A DNA stretch of 64,000 nt from Pectinophora gossypiella (GCF_024362695.1 NC_065410.1:740001-804000), one strand, 5' to 3'. Positions 41,738 through 51,358 are shown, counted from the stretch's first letter. Notes: a model not told the origin generated them from the sequence alone. Numbers and translations: made by a program.

Positions 41738-42010
41738 CTCTCTATTTAAGAGCTGCGCTCTTGTCGGTGGAATAACCGCCATTCCTCTCTTCTTCCCGCC
41801 AAAACCTTCACCTCCCGATACGACACGACCTGCACCTTCTCTTTTATTTGTTCCATAAATGTTATCCTAGGTCTACACCTTCCTCTCTTCCCTTCAATTT
41901 TTCCTTCTATAATGTTTGTTATAAATGAATCGTGTCGTATCAGGTGGTCAATCATATTTCCTCTCCGGTTCTCTATAGTCTTCAATATGGTTCTCTTTTC
42001 TTCAAGAAGT
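41738..42010 (-). pseudogene. RTE-b reverse transcriptase C-terminus
   Basis: Minus-strand frame of ~79 codons: IENRRGNMIDHLIRHDSF, NIIEGKIEGKRGRCRPR, MEQIKEKVQVVSYREVK, ending RQERSS-stop. This is the C-terminal tail typical of RTE-type LINEs. The stop codon lies within the hairpin tail AAGAGCGCAGCTCTTAAAT, so the 3' UTR is nearly absent. It is 5'-truncated. Confidence 0.8.
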
Positions 42011-42355
42011 GTCTATCTTTCAAAAATTATTAGCGAATCTATTTTGTATATCTCACGCATGGCTAGAGACAAACATCCATACAGGGTAGGCAGAGGCCAC
42101 GGAGGTCCACCAACTATGATCCTGACACACCACTTTCGATTCTTCCACTCTCATCAAAGATGGCAAAAGATGAAAAGAAAAAAAAAGATGATTAATTATA
42201 GGTACTTTAAACTTTACCTATAACTCAACACAATTTGCCTTTTGCTTTACACACGTGAGAATTACTCGTCGCCAATTGTTATGTCGAGGCACTTGAAAAT
42301 GTAACAACGGGAATGCACTCACGACCATAATGTAATGGTTGGCAACAAACTGCTG

Positions 42356-42542
42356 TAAGGCTGCCTGTCCATTGAAGCGGAGCGAGCTTGCGGAGCGGTG
42401 AAACGGATAAATATTAACCAATAGGATTGCATAAAAACTCCGCTCAGCTGCAGTGGATAGAGATTGGTTAATCCTATTGGTTAATATTTATCCCTTTTAC
42501 CGCTCCGCAAGCTCGCTCCGCTTAAATGGACAGGCAGCCTAA
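42356..42542. mobile_element. MITE-2, near-perfect palindrome with TAA duplication
   Basis: The 181-bp body 42,359-42,539 has ~75-bp inverted arms (GGCTGCCTGTCCATTGAAGC outward; AAATATTAACCAATAGGATT inward) around a short AAAACTCCGCTCAGCTGC centre. TAA at 42,356-42,358 and 42,540-42,542 is a 3-bp target duplication, which points to the PIF/Harbinger group. Confidence 0.85.
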
Positions 42543-42689
42543 TACAGGTAGTTTTATAAAAAGAAATATGCCTGTACCCACATTTGCTACACAACGAGTA
42601 TTAGTATCTTATGCCCGTATTTAATACCTAAACCTTGTTTTTTTTGAGCAAAAATATAAGTACTTATGTGTAAAAAAATTTGACGATTC

Positions 42690-42905
42690 AAAGTTAACTA
42701 TGTTTTTTTTAACTTTGATGGGTTTGCTCGTGGCCTTAGACTTGCCCGAAGGCATTGACGAGACCTAAGATGCAGCTCGCCTAGAAGGTACTTATTCACT
42801 CTGGCCTTGAAAGCACCCGGGTTATATGCATTCGGAAATACAGAAGACGGCAGAGAATTCCACTCTATGTTACCTACGGAGAGATATTTTTGAGATTGAG
42901 TTGAA
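42690..42905 (-). pseudogene. LINE-6 reverse transcriptase C-terminus, with LINE-5-like flanks
   Basis: On the minus strand, EWNSLPSSVFPNAYNPGAFK then ARVNKYLLGELHLR and RANPSK. The flanks (AAAGTTAACTATG, TTACCTACGGAGAGATATTT) resemble LINE-5, so this piece may be an insertion in a LINE-5 3' end. Confidence 0.65.
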
Positions 42906-43154
42906 TACCTTATCGTAAATAATACCGATACGTCACCAGAACTAACCGTCTGGATATCTACACTAAATCGACATACGACCCGTCAAAGCGAAACGAGATT
43001 TGATGTCATCCTTTTGATTGCCCAGTTGCTTTACTAACTTGTGCCCGGGGGGCCAACCGACCGACTGGCCGATCTGTCCCAATAGCCTAGTTCATTCGTG
43101 CCGAGTAGACACGGCGAGAAATAAGATGCTACTCGGTCAAGCAGTAAGAAAGAA

Positions 43155-43232
43155 GAAATGAAGTGAAGTGAAATGAGGTGTAATGAAGTGAAATATATTT
43201 ATTCGTTCTACAATGCTAAATACAGATCTAAT
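43155..43232 (-). repeat. GAAGT-rich LINE tail
   Basis: Imperfect (AATGAAGTG)n then AAATATATTTATTCGTTCTA looks like a reversed LINE 3' tail. Family unknown. Confidence 0.4.
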
Positions 43233-43559
43233 TAAATAATGTAAATAACGGAGGAGCTCGGTGGCGCAGCGGTTAACGCGCTCGGCCTGCGATTGTTGAA
43301 GTAAAGCAACTTTCGCAAAGGCCGGTCATAGGATGGGTGACCACAAAAAAAAAGTTTTCATCTCGAGCTCCTCCGTGCTTCGGAAGGCACGTTAAGCCGT
43401 TGGTCCCGGCTGCATTAACGGTCGTTAATAACCATCAATCCGCACTGGGCCCGCGTGATGGTTTAAGGCCCGATCTCTCTATCCCTCCATAGGGAAGGCC
43501 CGTGTCCCAGCAGTGGGGACGTTAATGGGCTGATGATAATGATGATGATAAATAATGTA
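43233..43559 (+). repeat. SINE-3, full length, with 11-bp target duplication
   Basis: TAAATAATGTA flanks the body at 43,233-43,243 and 43,549-43,559. The head has an A box (TGGCGCAGCGG, 43,262-43,272). It also has two blocks very like the 5S rRNA internal promoter: GAAGTAAAGCAAC (43,298-43,310) and GGATGGGTGACCAC (43,331-43,344). Then follow the common core, the tail hairpin CCCAGCAGTGGGG and an interrupted (GAT)n. Confidence 0.92.
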
Positions 43560-43823
43560 TTACATTGCACAATAAAAGTCCTTCACTCAACCATATAGTC
43601 TACGAATAATAAAAAAATTAATAAAGAAGAAATTTTTATTTTATTTTAAGTTAACAATATAAATCCTATAAATACAAAATAAGATGTAAGTATGATGTAA
43701 GAAGTATCGTGAGCTCAACTTTTAATATTCATCCACAGAGTAAAAGGAATGGGGAATTGGAAATTGTTTAATTTACTTGTAGATGGGCGAGTAGGGGTTC
43801 GAACGAACTTTATTAAACATTGT

Positions 43824-44298
43824 TTTAAGTTTACGCGGTTATTATCATAATTAAAACACATAATAACGGGTTCTTACCGCGTTTAAATGGGGATATGAGA
43901 CTCCCGATATTTCGAAACTGTTGCAAGTGCCATGATCACGGGATGACTGATGAGATTGGAGTGGAGTTATTATCGAACATGTGGAATCCAGTAGTAGGTG
44001 TTGTAAAAAGCTTGAAACGGCCTAATGTGGTGAAAAAACGTGAGGACACAGTGAGTGCGGTTTGTCGTAGTGAGTTTGGTGCGAGTTCAGATGGTTCCGA
44101 ACATTCCGATATCAAAAACATAAACAAGCGGCAAAGAAAGAGGGTAGACAGATATGTCTGCCCGTAGAAAATTATGGATCTACCTACTCCACTCCAATCT
44201 CATCAGTCATCCCGTGATCGTGGCACTTGCAACAGTGTCGAAATATCGGGTCTCCCCATTTAAACGCGGTAAGAACCCGTTATTATGTGTTTTAATTA
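43824..44298. mobile_element. MITE-3, long inverted-repeat element
   Basis: The arms 43,849-43,966 and 44,187-44,297 are inverted copies (AATAACGGGTTCTTACCGCG, AAATGGGGATATGAGACTCC, GTGCCATGATCACGGGATGA). The left end has extra GTTTACGCGGTTATTATC that the right end lacks. A 90-codon plus-strand frame (43,895-44,167) crosses the left arm and centre and ends in a basic KRQRKRVDRYVCP stretch. I do not recognise it. Confidence 0.7.
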
Positions 44299-44457
44299 AC
44301 TGTATTGAATGCATCCGTTCACTTTATTGTGTAACGTCATTGCGACAGATCGAAAAAATCCGTAATAGCCTTTGTTCGGATAACGTGGAACATACTTCAT
44401 AGTGTTACGGGTTCCAAACCGCATTCGACATTTTTTCACGTGATTCATTGCCGCAGA

Positions 44458-44505
44458 TTGATTTGCCACAGATGACATTAACTACTTGGCCGGACAAAGC
44501 ATGCT
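44458..44505 (-). repeat. LINE-3 3' fragment
   Basis: GATTTGCCACAGATGACATT and AACTACTTGGCCGGACAAA. Confidence 0.65.
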
Positions 44506-44517
44506 TGACTTTATGTG

Positions 44518-44768
44518 GATGATAGATAATTCACTTTGTGATCCCTAGTTTGGTTAGGACATTATCTAGGCTGATCACTATCGTCCGAAAGTAAGATGAT
44601 CCGCGCTTCGGAAGGCACGTTAAGCCGTTAGTCCCGGTTACTATTTACTGAAGTAAGTATGTAGTCGTTACATGAGCCGTGTCAGGGGCCTTTGGCGGCT
44701 CAGTAATAACCCTGACACCAGGTTTGTTGAGGTTGGTATTCCACCTTACAACCCACACGATAAGAAAA
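44518..44768 (+). repeat. SINE-2, head missing
   Basis: CACTTTGTGATCCCTAGTTT, common core, ACTGAAGTAAGT, GGCGGCTCAGTAATAACCC, CACCAGGTTTGTTGAGG, CCACACGATAAGAAAA. Confidence 0.87.
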
Positions 44769-44796
44769 TAGATAATTTATCTATCTCAATTATAAT

Positions 44797-44965
44797 TGAT
44801 ATCACGTGGTTTCCACGATTTGGGCCCGGTTGATGGTAAAAGGCTCGCGTCCTACTACACAGGACTTTAAACATACCTAGCGAGGAGTAGGTGTTATATA
44901 CTATACACCTCTGCCTACCCCTTCGGGGATACGGGCGCGATGCTATGTTGTAATAATAATACCCC
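44797..44965 (-). repeat. rep-T and a CCCCTTCGGGG tail piece
   Basis: 44,797-44,860 is reversed rep-T (CACGTGGTTTCCACGATTTG, TTGATGGTAAAAGGCTCGCG). 44,905-44,962 reads in plus sense CTGCCTACCCCTTCGGGGAT then ACGGGCGCGATGC. Confidence 0.55.
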
Positions 44966-45359
44966 GTCATTTCAGATTGTTCGGTAGTTCATATTCACCG
45001 AATATTCGGGCGAGTGCAAAGTCTCACTGGTTTACTCGGCACGTGTAAACGAGGCATGGCAATCCCAATCTGATAAATCGGACCACTGGCTCCGATTATC
45101 ATGTATGACACATGCCGATCCGATTGTTGCTAACGACTCCTCAAGGAATTGGTTCACTGTTCAAGTCGATGGAACGTATTAAGTTGAAGAAAGTTTTAAG
45201 CGATTCAAGTTTTAGTTTCGGAACTGCGATTATTCGTTTGTGGGATGTGAGGAGCAAACTGGTTGCTATGTGTCCTATTGGGACACATTTCTCAAATAAA
45301 TGCCAACCCAATAACCGATGGCTTTCAGGAAATCAACAACAACAGAACCCCCCCAGCTA

Positions 45360-45515
45360 TATCCCAATTAGAGTAGTCAGATGTACATCCATCGCAAGAT
45401 GTACTAAGGACTCACACCTCACCGAGCTTTCTGTTAGACCAACGTGATAGATGGTGAGCCATATCGCCGTCTATATTGGTCAAGCCAATTGTATGAAAAC
45501 TGCACTAGAGAATTA
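45360..45515 (+). repeat. rep-U copy
   Basis: ACATCCATCGCAAGATGTAC, TGTTAGACCAACGTGATAGA, ATCGCCGTCTATATTGGTC, GAAAACTGCACTAGAG. It matches 47,990-48,115. Confidence 0.65.
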
Positions 45516-45524
45516 AGCCGTTAC

Positions 45525-45852
45525 ATAAACAGCCTATATACGTCCCACTGCTGGGCTTAGGCGTCCCCTCAATCAACCGGAGGGGGTATGGAGCTTACTC
45601 CACCACGCTGCTCCACTGCGAGTTAGTGGAGGTGTTTTAACGGCTAATAGCTGGGACCAACGGCTTAACGTGCCCTCCAAAGCACGGAATTATCTTATTT
45701 TTTCAGACAATTAGGTGATTAAAGCCTGTAAAGTCCTTACTAAACAAAGGACAGTCTTACAAAGTGATTTCAAGAATGACCCCATCGGGAATCGAACCCG
45801 GAACTCCAGATCATGAGCCTAACGTACTAACCACTAGACCACGGAGGCTGTT
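45525..45852 (-). repeat. SINE-1, full length
   Basis: Minus strand: head (TGGTCTAGTGGTTAGTACG, GGGTTCGATTCCC), TTTGTAAGACTGTCCTTTG, core, CTATTAGCC region, TCCGGTTGATTGAGGGGACG, CCCAGCAGTGGGACGTATAT. Confidence 0.9.
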
Positions 45853-46185
45853 ATAATTATCATATTTTATGGAATTCAAAAACTGCGTCCCCGTGGCTTT
45901 CTACTCAAAATAATTAATCTAAGATTCCTTGGACACGAAAAGAGATATCATTCGTGACTTAACTTAAACAAATATAGTTATATGAAGAAAAAACTCGACT
46001 CAATCTCCGTTTTATGCCCGTCCTTACTCATTTTAAATATTAACATTAGACCTTGAATTCGAGCCTGATTTGTTTGGTGTCCCAACTGCTTATATTTTAT
46101 GCATGTTTCCAGGCCAGAACATTGGCATATTTATTATTCTCTTTTACATTAAATCGATATTAAGTCCATATTACATAGATTTGGG
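45853..46185. other. Nothing recognised
   Basis: AT-rich sequence with no ORF of note. Confidence 0.3.
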
Positions 46186-46288
46186 TTTTTTTCACGATGT
46201 TTTCCTTCACCGCTGAACATGTGACAATCATTTATGATCCAAACATGAATTCGAAAATCATTGCTGGTTCATAATAGGTAGTATGACA
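46186..46288 (-). repeat. SINE-4 middle fragment
   Basis: CACGATGTTTTCCTTCACCG, CTGAACATGTGACAATCATT and TATGATCCAAACATGAATTC match reverse-strand SINE-4. Confidence 0.75.
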
Positions 46289-46289
46289 C

Positions 46290-46500
46290 CTTGGAATCGG
46301 AACGTCCATAGACGTATATTAGGCGTAGGCGTTATTGATATTTTTTATAAGCATCTAAATAGACATTTTTGTTATAAATATTTGTATGCCGATCAGTCTG
46401 GACATGTTGAAACTCAAAATATAAATAGTAAGATCATTGTTATGTTACACATGTTTCACAAATAAATGATTATGATTATGATTAATCATAATCATAATCA
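46290..46500 (+). repeat. CR1-like LINE 3' end with palindromic tail
   Basis: ATAAATGATTATGATTATGA ends the 3' UTR, then its inverse AATCATAATCATAATC follows. The result is a perfect palindrome at about 46,467-46,498 built of two tails head to head. Confidence 0.6.
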
Positions 46501-46544
46501 ACGTATCAACGTTGTCCTTGAAATTGTTAATTGTCGCTGCAAAT

Positions 46545-46875
46545 TTACCCGACGACCCGATTACTCTAGCCATAGAGGCAGCCAATCAGCTCGCGACACC
46601 AAACACTTCCCCCGATACCGACCCCGCCGGCGTGGTCGACGATTTCCCTCGTTCAGCGCTTATCGCTATCAACCCACTAGGGTCGATTAATTCATTCAAA
46701 TATTTTTTCTCTCAGACGACGCCCTGATCCGAGGTTCGCGCCTAACTGGGCACCCTCAGGCCTGTTGCCTTAACGGTTGTACCGAGTGAGAGCCTTCAGC
46801 GCTCCCCATTTGTCCGGTCAAGTAGTTAATGCCATTTGCGGCAAATCTACAATAAATCACGTCAAAAAAAAAAGC
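46545..46875 (+). repeat. LINE-3 3' end, best reading frame
   Basis: The frame DDPITLAIEAANQLATPNTS, DTDPAGVVDDFPRSALIAIN, ending FSQTTP-stop (stop at 46,725-46,727) is open here. It then has the 3' UTR and poly-A. It is the clearest evidence for the protein end of LINE-3. Confidence 0.7.
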
Positions 46876-46911
46876 TGCAAATTGAAATAGGCCTTTATTG
46901 TACAGCTCCAG

Positions 46912-47065
46912 CCTTTTTCTTCTCTCGTGTGGGTTGTGAGGTGGATTACCAATCTCATCCGCCCTGGTGTCTCGTGGAACGCCTACGTACATCAGTAAGT
47001 ATTAACCGGGACCAACGGTTTCACGTGCCTTCCACGAATCTGTCTCACTTTCGGACAATCGGGGA
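46912..47065 (-). repeat. SINE-2 with internal deletion
   Basis: TTTTCTTCTCTCGTGTGGGT, GAGGTGGATTACCAATCTCA, then directly CATCAGTAAGTATTAACCGG, core pieces and TCACTTTCGGACAATCGG. Confidence 0.75.
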
Positions 47066-47184
47066 ACTTTGCGCACGGCACACCATCCAGTTCATAATAA
47101 ATAATCTATACCGTATTATTCACCGCATTCAATAAAAATCTCTTTTTTATTAATAGATTTGAAAGCGTCCTACCAAAAATGATG

Positions 47185-47325
47185 AATCTGTATGGGCGAT
47201 AGGCTGATTCCCTATCACCATACGGTTCATCATTATCTATCTTAGGACTATGTATCAAAAGTGACTATTTCTGACTCTACCCAACCCTTCGGGGAACATG
47301 GGCGTGAGTTTATGTATGTGTATGT
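47185..47325 (+). repeat. SINE-6 copy
   Basis: TATGGGCGATAGGCTGATTC, CCATACGGTTCATCATTATC, hairpin CCCTTCGGGG (from CAACCCTTCGGGGAAC) and tail GGGCGTGAGTTTATGTATG. Confidence 0.6.
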
Positions 47326-47519
47326 ATATTTGAATGCGTTTGACCACGGTTCAGTCTGCGTTCTTAGGTGGAGCACGCAAAATCAACTACTGCCTATTCA
47401 AGTATTCACTCTTGCCTTGTTTGTCATTTTTACAGTCTTTGTGATGAAGGTCGAGATTTTGAATTAGGTGGTGGGAATGCCCCGAACTTCCTTAGGGGTA
47501 GAGTTTGAGAAACATCATC

Positions 47520-47645
47520 ATTAATTTAAGAGCCGCGCTCATGTCGGTGTAGCATCCTTCATTCTTTCCCATCAAAGGCCAATTATTTGAGTTCCTCATG
47601 AGACACCACGTTTGCTATCTCTTTAATTTGTTCCATGTAAACAAA
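47520..47645 (-). repeat. RTE-b 3' end, decayed
   Basis: ATTTAAGAGCCGCGCTCATG is the hairpin with a mutated stem. It is followed by CTCATGAGACACCACG and a TTTAATTTGTTCCATG piece as in the RTE-b C-terminus. Confidence 0.55.
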
Positions 47646-47985
47646 CACCAATGAAATATCAATCATCAGAAGTATGTCGTTCGTCTTAAAGTTTATATAA
47701 ATAGGTACTACGACCCCAGTTTAGCTTTCAACATCCATCTTACTCGTCCAGAAATCTTATTAAGATTCGGAATATTTATTGAGGACCTCTCTCAATCTTA
47801 CTATTGGAATATTAAAAAGGGAATGGATAGCTATCATACACGAGCACATAAAATGTGTTCGGCGAATCCGAATTTTACCTATTACCTAGGCTTAAATATG
47901 TGTAGGTACTTAATTTCTCGTACTTAATTTCATTTTATTTTACATGTTTAAAATATACCATACTTAACATATAACATAATGTTCA
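47646..47985. other. Nothing recognised
   Basis: AT-rich sequence with no frame or repeat copy noticed. Confidence 0.3.
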
Positions 47986-47989
47986 GGCA

Positions 47990-48118
47990 CATCTATCGCA
48001 AGATAAACTAAGTACCCACACCAGCTTTATGTTAGACCAACGTGATTGGTGGTGAACAGTATCGCCGTCCATAATGGTCGAGCCAACTGTGTTAGTGAAA
48101 ACTGCACTGAAGCACACT
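47990..48118 (+). repeat. rep-U copy
   Basis: ACATCTATCGCAAGATAAAC, GTTAGACCAACGTGATTGGT, ATCGCCGTCCATAATGGTC, GAAAACTGCACTGAAG. Confidence 0.65.
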
Positions 48119-48119
48119 C

Positions 48120-48602
48120 TGGAAACTTCATACACAAACCTCGTTTTACGCAGACACTACACCTTGACGCGTATCTGTGTTTGACGCCCAATGCGATTGA
48201 AGACTAAGACCGAGAGGGGGTGAGGTAAATCAATGCTCAGCTGCTGGTGGGGAGCGGAGAGTTGCCGTTCTATCCCTATTCATCACCAGCCCATTAATGT
48301 CCCCACTGCTGGGGCACGGGCCTTCCCAATGGATGGATAGGGAGATCGGGCCTTAAACCACCACGCGGGCCCAGTGCGGATTGGTGGTTGTTAACGACTG
48401 CTAATGCAGCCGGGACCAACGGCTTAACGTGCCTTCCGAAGCACGGAGGAACTCGAGATGAAATCTTTTTTTTTTTGTGGTCACCCATCCTATGACCGGC
48501 CTTTGCGAAAGTTGCTTAACTTCAACAACCGCAGACCGAGCGCGTTTACCGCTGCGCCACCGAGCTCCTCATCCCTATTATTCCTTATTCTATGAGTGAA
48601 GA
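48120..48602 (+). repeat. rep-Q split by SINE-3
   Basis: The left part runs to GGAGAGTTGCCGTTCT and ATCCCTATT (48,280). The right part 48,571-48,602 (ATCCCTATTATTCCTTATTC) restores the usual rep-Q end once the SINE-3 and one copy of ATCCCTATT are removed. Confidence 0.7.
48272..48579 (-). repeat. SINE-3, full length, with 9-bp target duplication
   Basis: The body 48,281-48,570 is flanked by ATCCCTATT at 48,272-48,280 and 48,571-48,579. Minus strand: GAGCTCGGTGGCGCAGCGG, 5S-like GAAGTTAAGCAAC and GGATGGGTGACC, core, CTGCATTAGCAG hairpin and CCCCAGCAGTGGGGAC. Confidence 0.92.
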
Positions 48603-49337
48603 TAAATTAATTACTCGTTGGTCAAATCCGGTACCGGGGTTGGAACTGGCGCTCCCCGTTTGAGAAGCAAGCTGGTGTACCAGAGCGGCTTCTTTGATTA
48701 ATATAAGTATCAAATCTGGATTTCCTAAATTCAATTGTATTTTCTGTAACCTTGGCTGGGTTGTTATTGGATGTCAATGTCTCAATATAACACCTCGTGA
48801 CGTGTTGTTGAACTTGTGTTGAAAAGAACCATTGGCTTATGAACCTTCACAACAACACGTAGCGAAGATATCTTATTGTGTTCTACTTCAACAATACGAA
48901 GTAACACAAACATTTACGACGTTATTGTTTTCTTGTATTTACTTACTACTACTATTACTACTGCCTACCCCGCTAGATAAAGTGGGCGTGATGCGACGTT
49001 ACAATAGGCAATCAATTAATAGAACATGATGTATAGGAAGCATCGAGTAAGCGACAAACTGGTTTTAGAGGGAATCTCGTATACAAGGTACGTACGCCGC
49101 ATTGATTGGCATTTATGCCTACTCGGTACGACAGTGCACTGTTTTAATGCGACGAATAGGTGCCGAGACAAACCTCTGTGGTTTAACGGCATCATTCAAA
49201 CTATGTATTTATATTAAGGATATAAAGAAAATAAAAATAAAAAAATAAAACTTGTTACGGTATTTTATTGGTTGAATTCTTTTCTTGGGACAACCCGGAT
49301 AATTCATATAAAAATCTGATTATAACCGTACGCTACC
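48603..49337. other. No supported gene; one tail-like piece
   Basis: 48,955-49,010 (CTGCCTACCCCGCTAGATAA, AGTGGGCGTGATGCGACG) looks like a LINE/SINE-6 tail. Otherwise only short frames, none recognised. Confidence 0.3.
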
Positions 49338-49338
49338 G

Positions 49339-49745
49339 GCCTCCGTGGTCCAGTGGTTGAGCGTTGGGCTCACCATCCGGAGGTCCTGGGTTCAATTTCC
49401 GGTGGGGACATATCACAAAAATTACTATGTGGTCCCTAGTAGTAATTATACATTTGTTATTTGTTTTGTATTTGTTACTGTGGTGTCCCTTTATAATAGT
49501 TTCTCTCTTTTCTTTCTTTCTAGTTTGGTTAGGACATTACAGGCTGATCACCTGACTGTCCGAATGTAAGATGATCCGTGCTTCGGAAGGCACGTTAAGC
49601 CGTTGGTCCCGGTTACTACTTACTGATGTAAGTACGTAGTCGTTATATGAGTCATGTAAGGGGCCTTTGGCGGCTCAATAGTAACCCTGACATTAGGGTT
49701 GATGAGGTTGGTAATTCACCTCACAACCCACACGATAGAAGAAGA
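49339..49745 (+). repeat. SINE-2 split by rep-W
   Basis: Head GCCTCCGTGGTCCAGTGGTT, B box GGGTTCAATTTCC, core, CTTACTGATGTAAG, GGCGGCTCAATAGTAACCC and CACAACCCACACGATAGAAG. The CCCTAGTTTGGTTAGG block is opened by an ~83-bp insert. Confidence 0.9.
49439..49521 (+). repeat. rep-W inserted in SINE-2
   Basis: TACTGTGGTGTCCCTTTATA and ATAGTTTCTCTC match rep-W. CTAGT occurs at both junctions, a likely short target duplication. Confidence 0.65.
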
Positions 49746-49884
49746 CCGTACGCTGCAACGTTACGTAAGTGCGAGTAACATGGAGTCCGCGCGATTCCTG
49801 TAACTCCTTACGCCCGATACAATTTGGTGCGGGGCGGGGCAGGAAATTTTAAAAAAAGATAAATAATAATAATTATTATTATTT

Positions 49885-50244
49885 TGTTATTAGAGAGGGA
49901 GCCGTGGTAGCCCAGTTGGTAGAACGCTTGCCTCTCACTTTCAGGTCGCAGGTTCGAATCCAGCACAGGCCTAAACGAAATTGTCGAATTTGTTTTGGAA
50001 TTCATGTATGGATCATAAATGATCATTACGTGCTCAGCGGTGAAGGAAAACATCGTGAGGAAACCCATATTCCCAAGAATTATTTTCGGAGTTACGTGAC
50101 TTAACCTTTATTGGGCTGGATTTTCCTTCGCGGGTTGGAAGGCAGTCGGTTCTGTAAAAAACCGAACCTGTCAAATCTTCAGGTTAGGTTAGGTTGGTAT
50201 ACAATATTATAATGCTAGGGAGATAATGATTCTGTTATTAGAGA
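49885..50244 (+). repeat. SINE-4, full length, with 12-bp target duplication
   Basis: TGTTATTAGAGA at 49,885-49,896 and 50,233-50,244 flanks a 336-bp body. The head GCCGTGGTAGCCCAGTTGGT with B box GGTTCGAATCC is tRNA-like (Lys/Ala style A box). The body has ATCATTACGTGCTCAGCGG, GAAGGAAAACATCGTGAGGA, AACCGAACCTGTCAAATC, and the tail CTAGGGAGATAATGA. It lacks the core shared by SINE-1, -2 and -3. Confidence 0.92.
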
Positions 50245-50754
50245 TATTTGGAATAGTTTTTTTTTGTAATTAAGTATCTTTCAACAAATTCAACCATGAA
50301 AATAATTTTAAATTTTGGCGTCGACGACAGACGGACAGTGAAGTAGGTAATTTCATAAGTGCTGAGTTTAAAATTTTCGTACCTACCAACGGATCATTAA
50401 AGTTAACTTTGCGAATCTACACTGCGGAAGCCAATTTAATGCAAACGTAAAATATGAAATTGCGGACATTTTTGTCGAAAGTGAGATTTATATTTTCATT
50501 CGTAGAATACTTCTGATTCGTCACATTTTGCAGGTCACTTTAAAATTTGAACCTTTATGGCTGTCTTTTTAGAAGTACTTAATGAATATTTGATACTAGC
50601 TGAGGTAGTTTATAATTAATTTAGTTTGAAGAAAAAACTTGTAATTGTTTTATATTTTCAATTAAGTTTTCCCGCGGGGACCAGCGCGCTTTATATCCAC
50701 TTCGGTTGATTGAGGGGACGCCTGTACTCAGTAGTGACAGGTTTTATTAGGCGG
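50245..50754. other. Mostly unassigned; SINE-1-like trace
   Basis: 50,695-50,760 (CTTCGGTTGATTGAGGGGAC, CTCAGTAGTGACAGG) is a decayed SINE-1 tail. Otherwise nothing recognised. Confidence 0.35.
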
Positions 50755-50759
50755 TTTAT

Positions 50760-51095
50760 CCTGCAGACAGCTCCTAATTTTATTTTAAGTTATACCTGTC
50801 GTTTTCTTATCCACCGAAAAAGAAGGGACGGATGATTGATACCTGTTAATTTTATAAAATGAATGAGTGAATAAATTATTGATCTCACTAGTATGCAACC
50901 CGCTTGACGTATGTTGTCAATTTAATTTGGTCTAGTTATTCATCAAAGTAATGCTTTGACAGAGTTGTTTTAAATTTCTGCCTAAAATTGACGTTTGTTT
51001 TATAAATTCTATGTCTATCGATTACCCGTCCCTTTCCTTTTCGGTGTATAAGAAAATGATAGGTATAATTTAAAATAAAATTAACACCTATTTTA
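50760..51095. mobile_element. MITE-5, complete copy
   Basis: The left arm 50,777-50,837 (AATTTTATTTTAAGTTATAC, CTTATCCACCGAAAAAGAAG, GGGACGGATGATT) is inverted at ~51,018-51,085. The middle holds CAACCCGCTTGACGTATG. There is no ORF. Partial copies are at 27,320-27,600 and 28,930-29,045. Confidence 0.7.
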
Positions 51096-51289
51096 TTTTA
51101 TCTTCAATTTTATACTTTGTGATATTTTATCAATATTAAAGCTATTGATAATTACGAAATTAAATGTTACCGCCGAATTTAAAAACAGAAATTTAACCTA
51201 TTAATTGCTAAGCCTATATAGGCCTTTTTATGTAATTGCTAGGAAATGACTCGCCCCTTATTAAATGGAACTTAAACATAGCGGGCTGG

Positions 51290-51358
51290 ACTGGGTTTAT
51301 ATACTTTACGCCTCTGCCTACCCTTTGGAGGAACGTGCGTGATGCTGTTATGTTAAGC
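51290..51358 (+). repeat. LINE/SINE-6-type tail
   Basis: ATACTTTACGCCTCTGCCTA, CCCTTTGGAGGAACGTGCGT, GATGCTGTTATG. A decayed CCCCTTCGGGG hairpin. Confidence 0.5.

Noticed and set aside
46836..47135. 99-codon frame
   Set aside because: It lies across a LINE-3 poly-A end and a deleted SINE-2, so it is made of repeat sequence.
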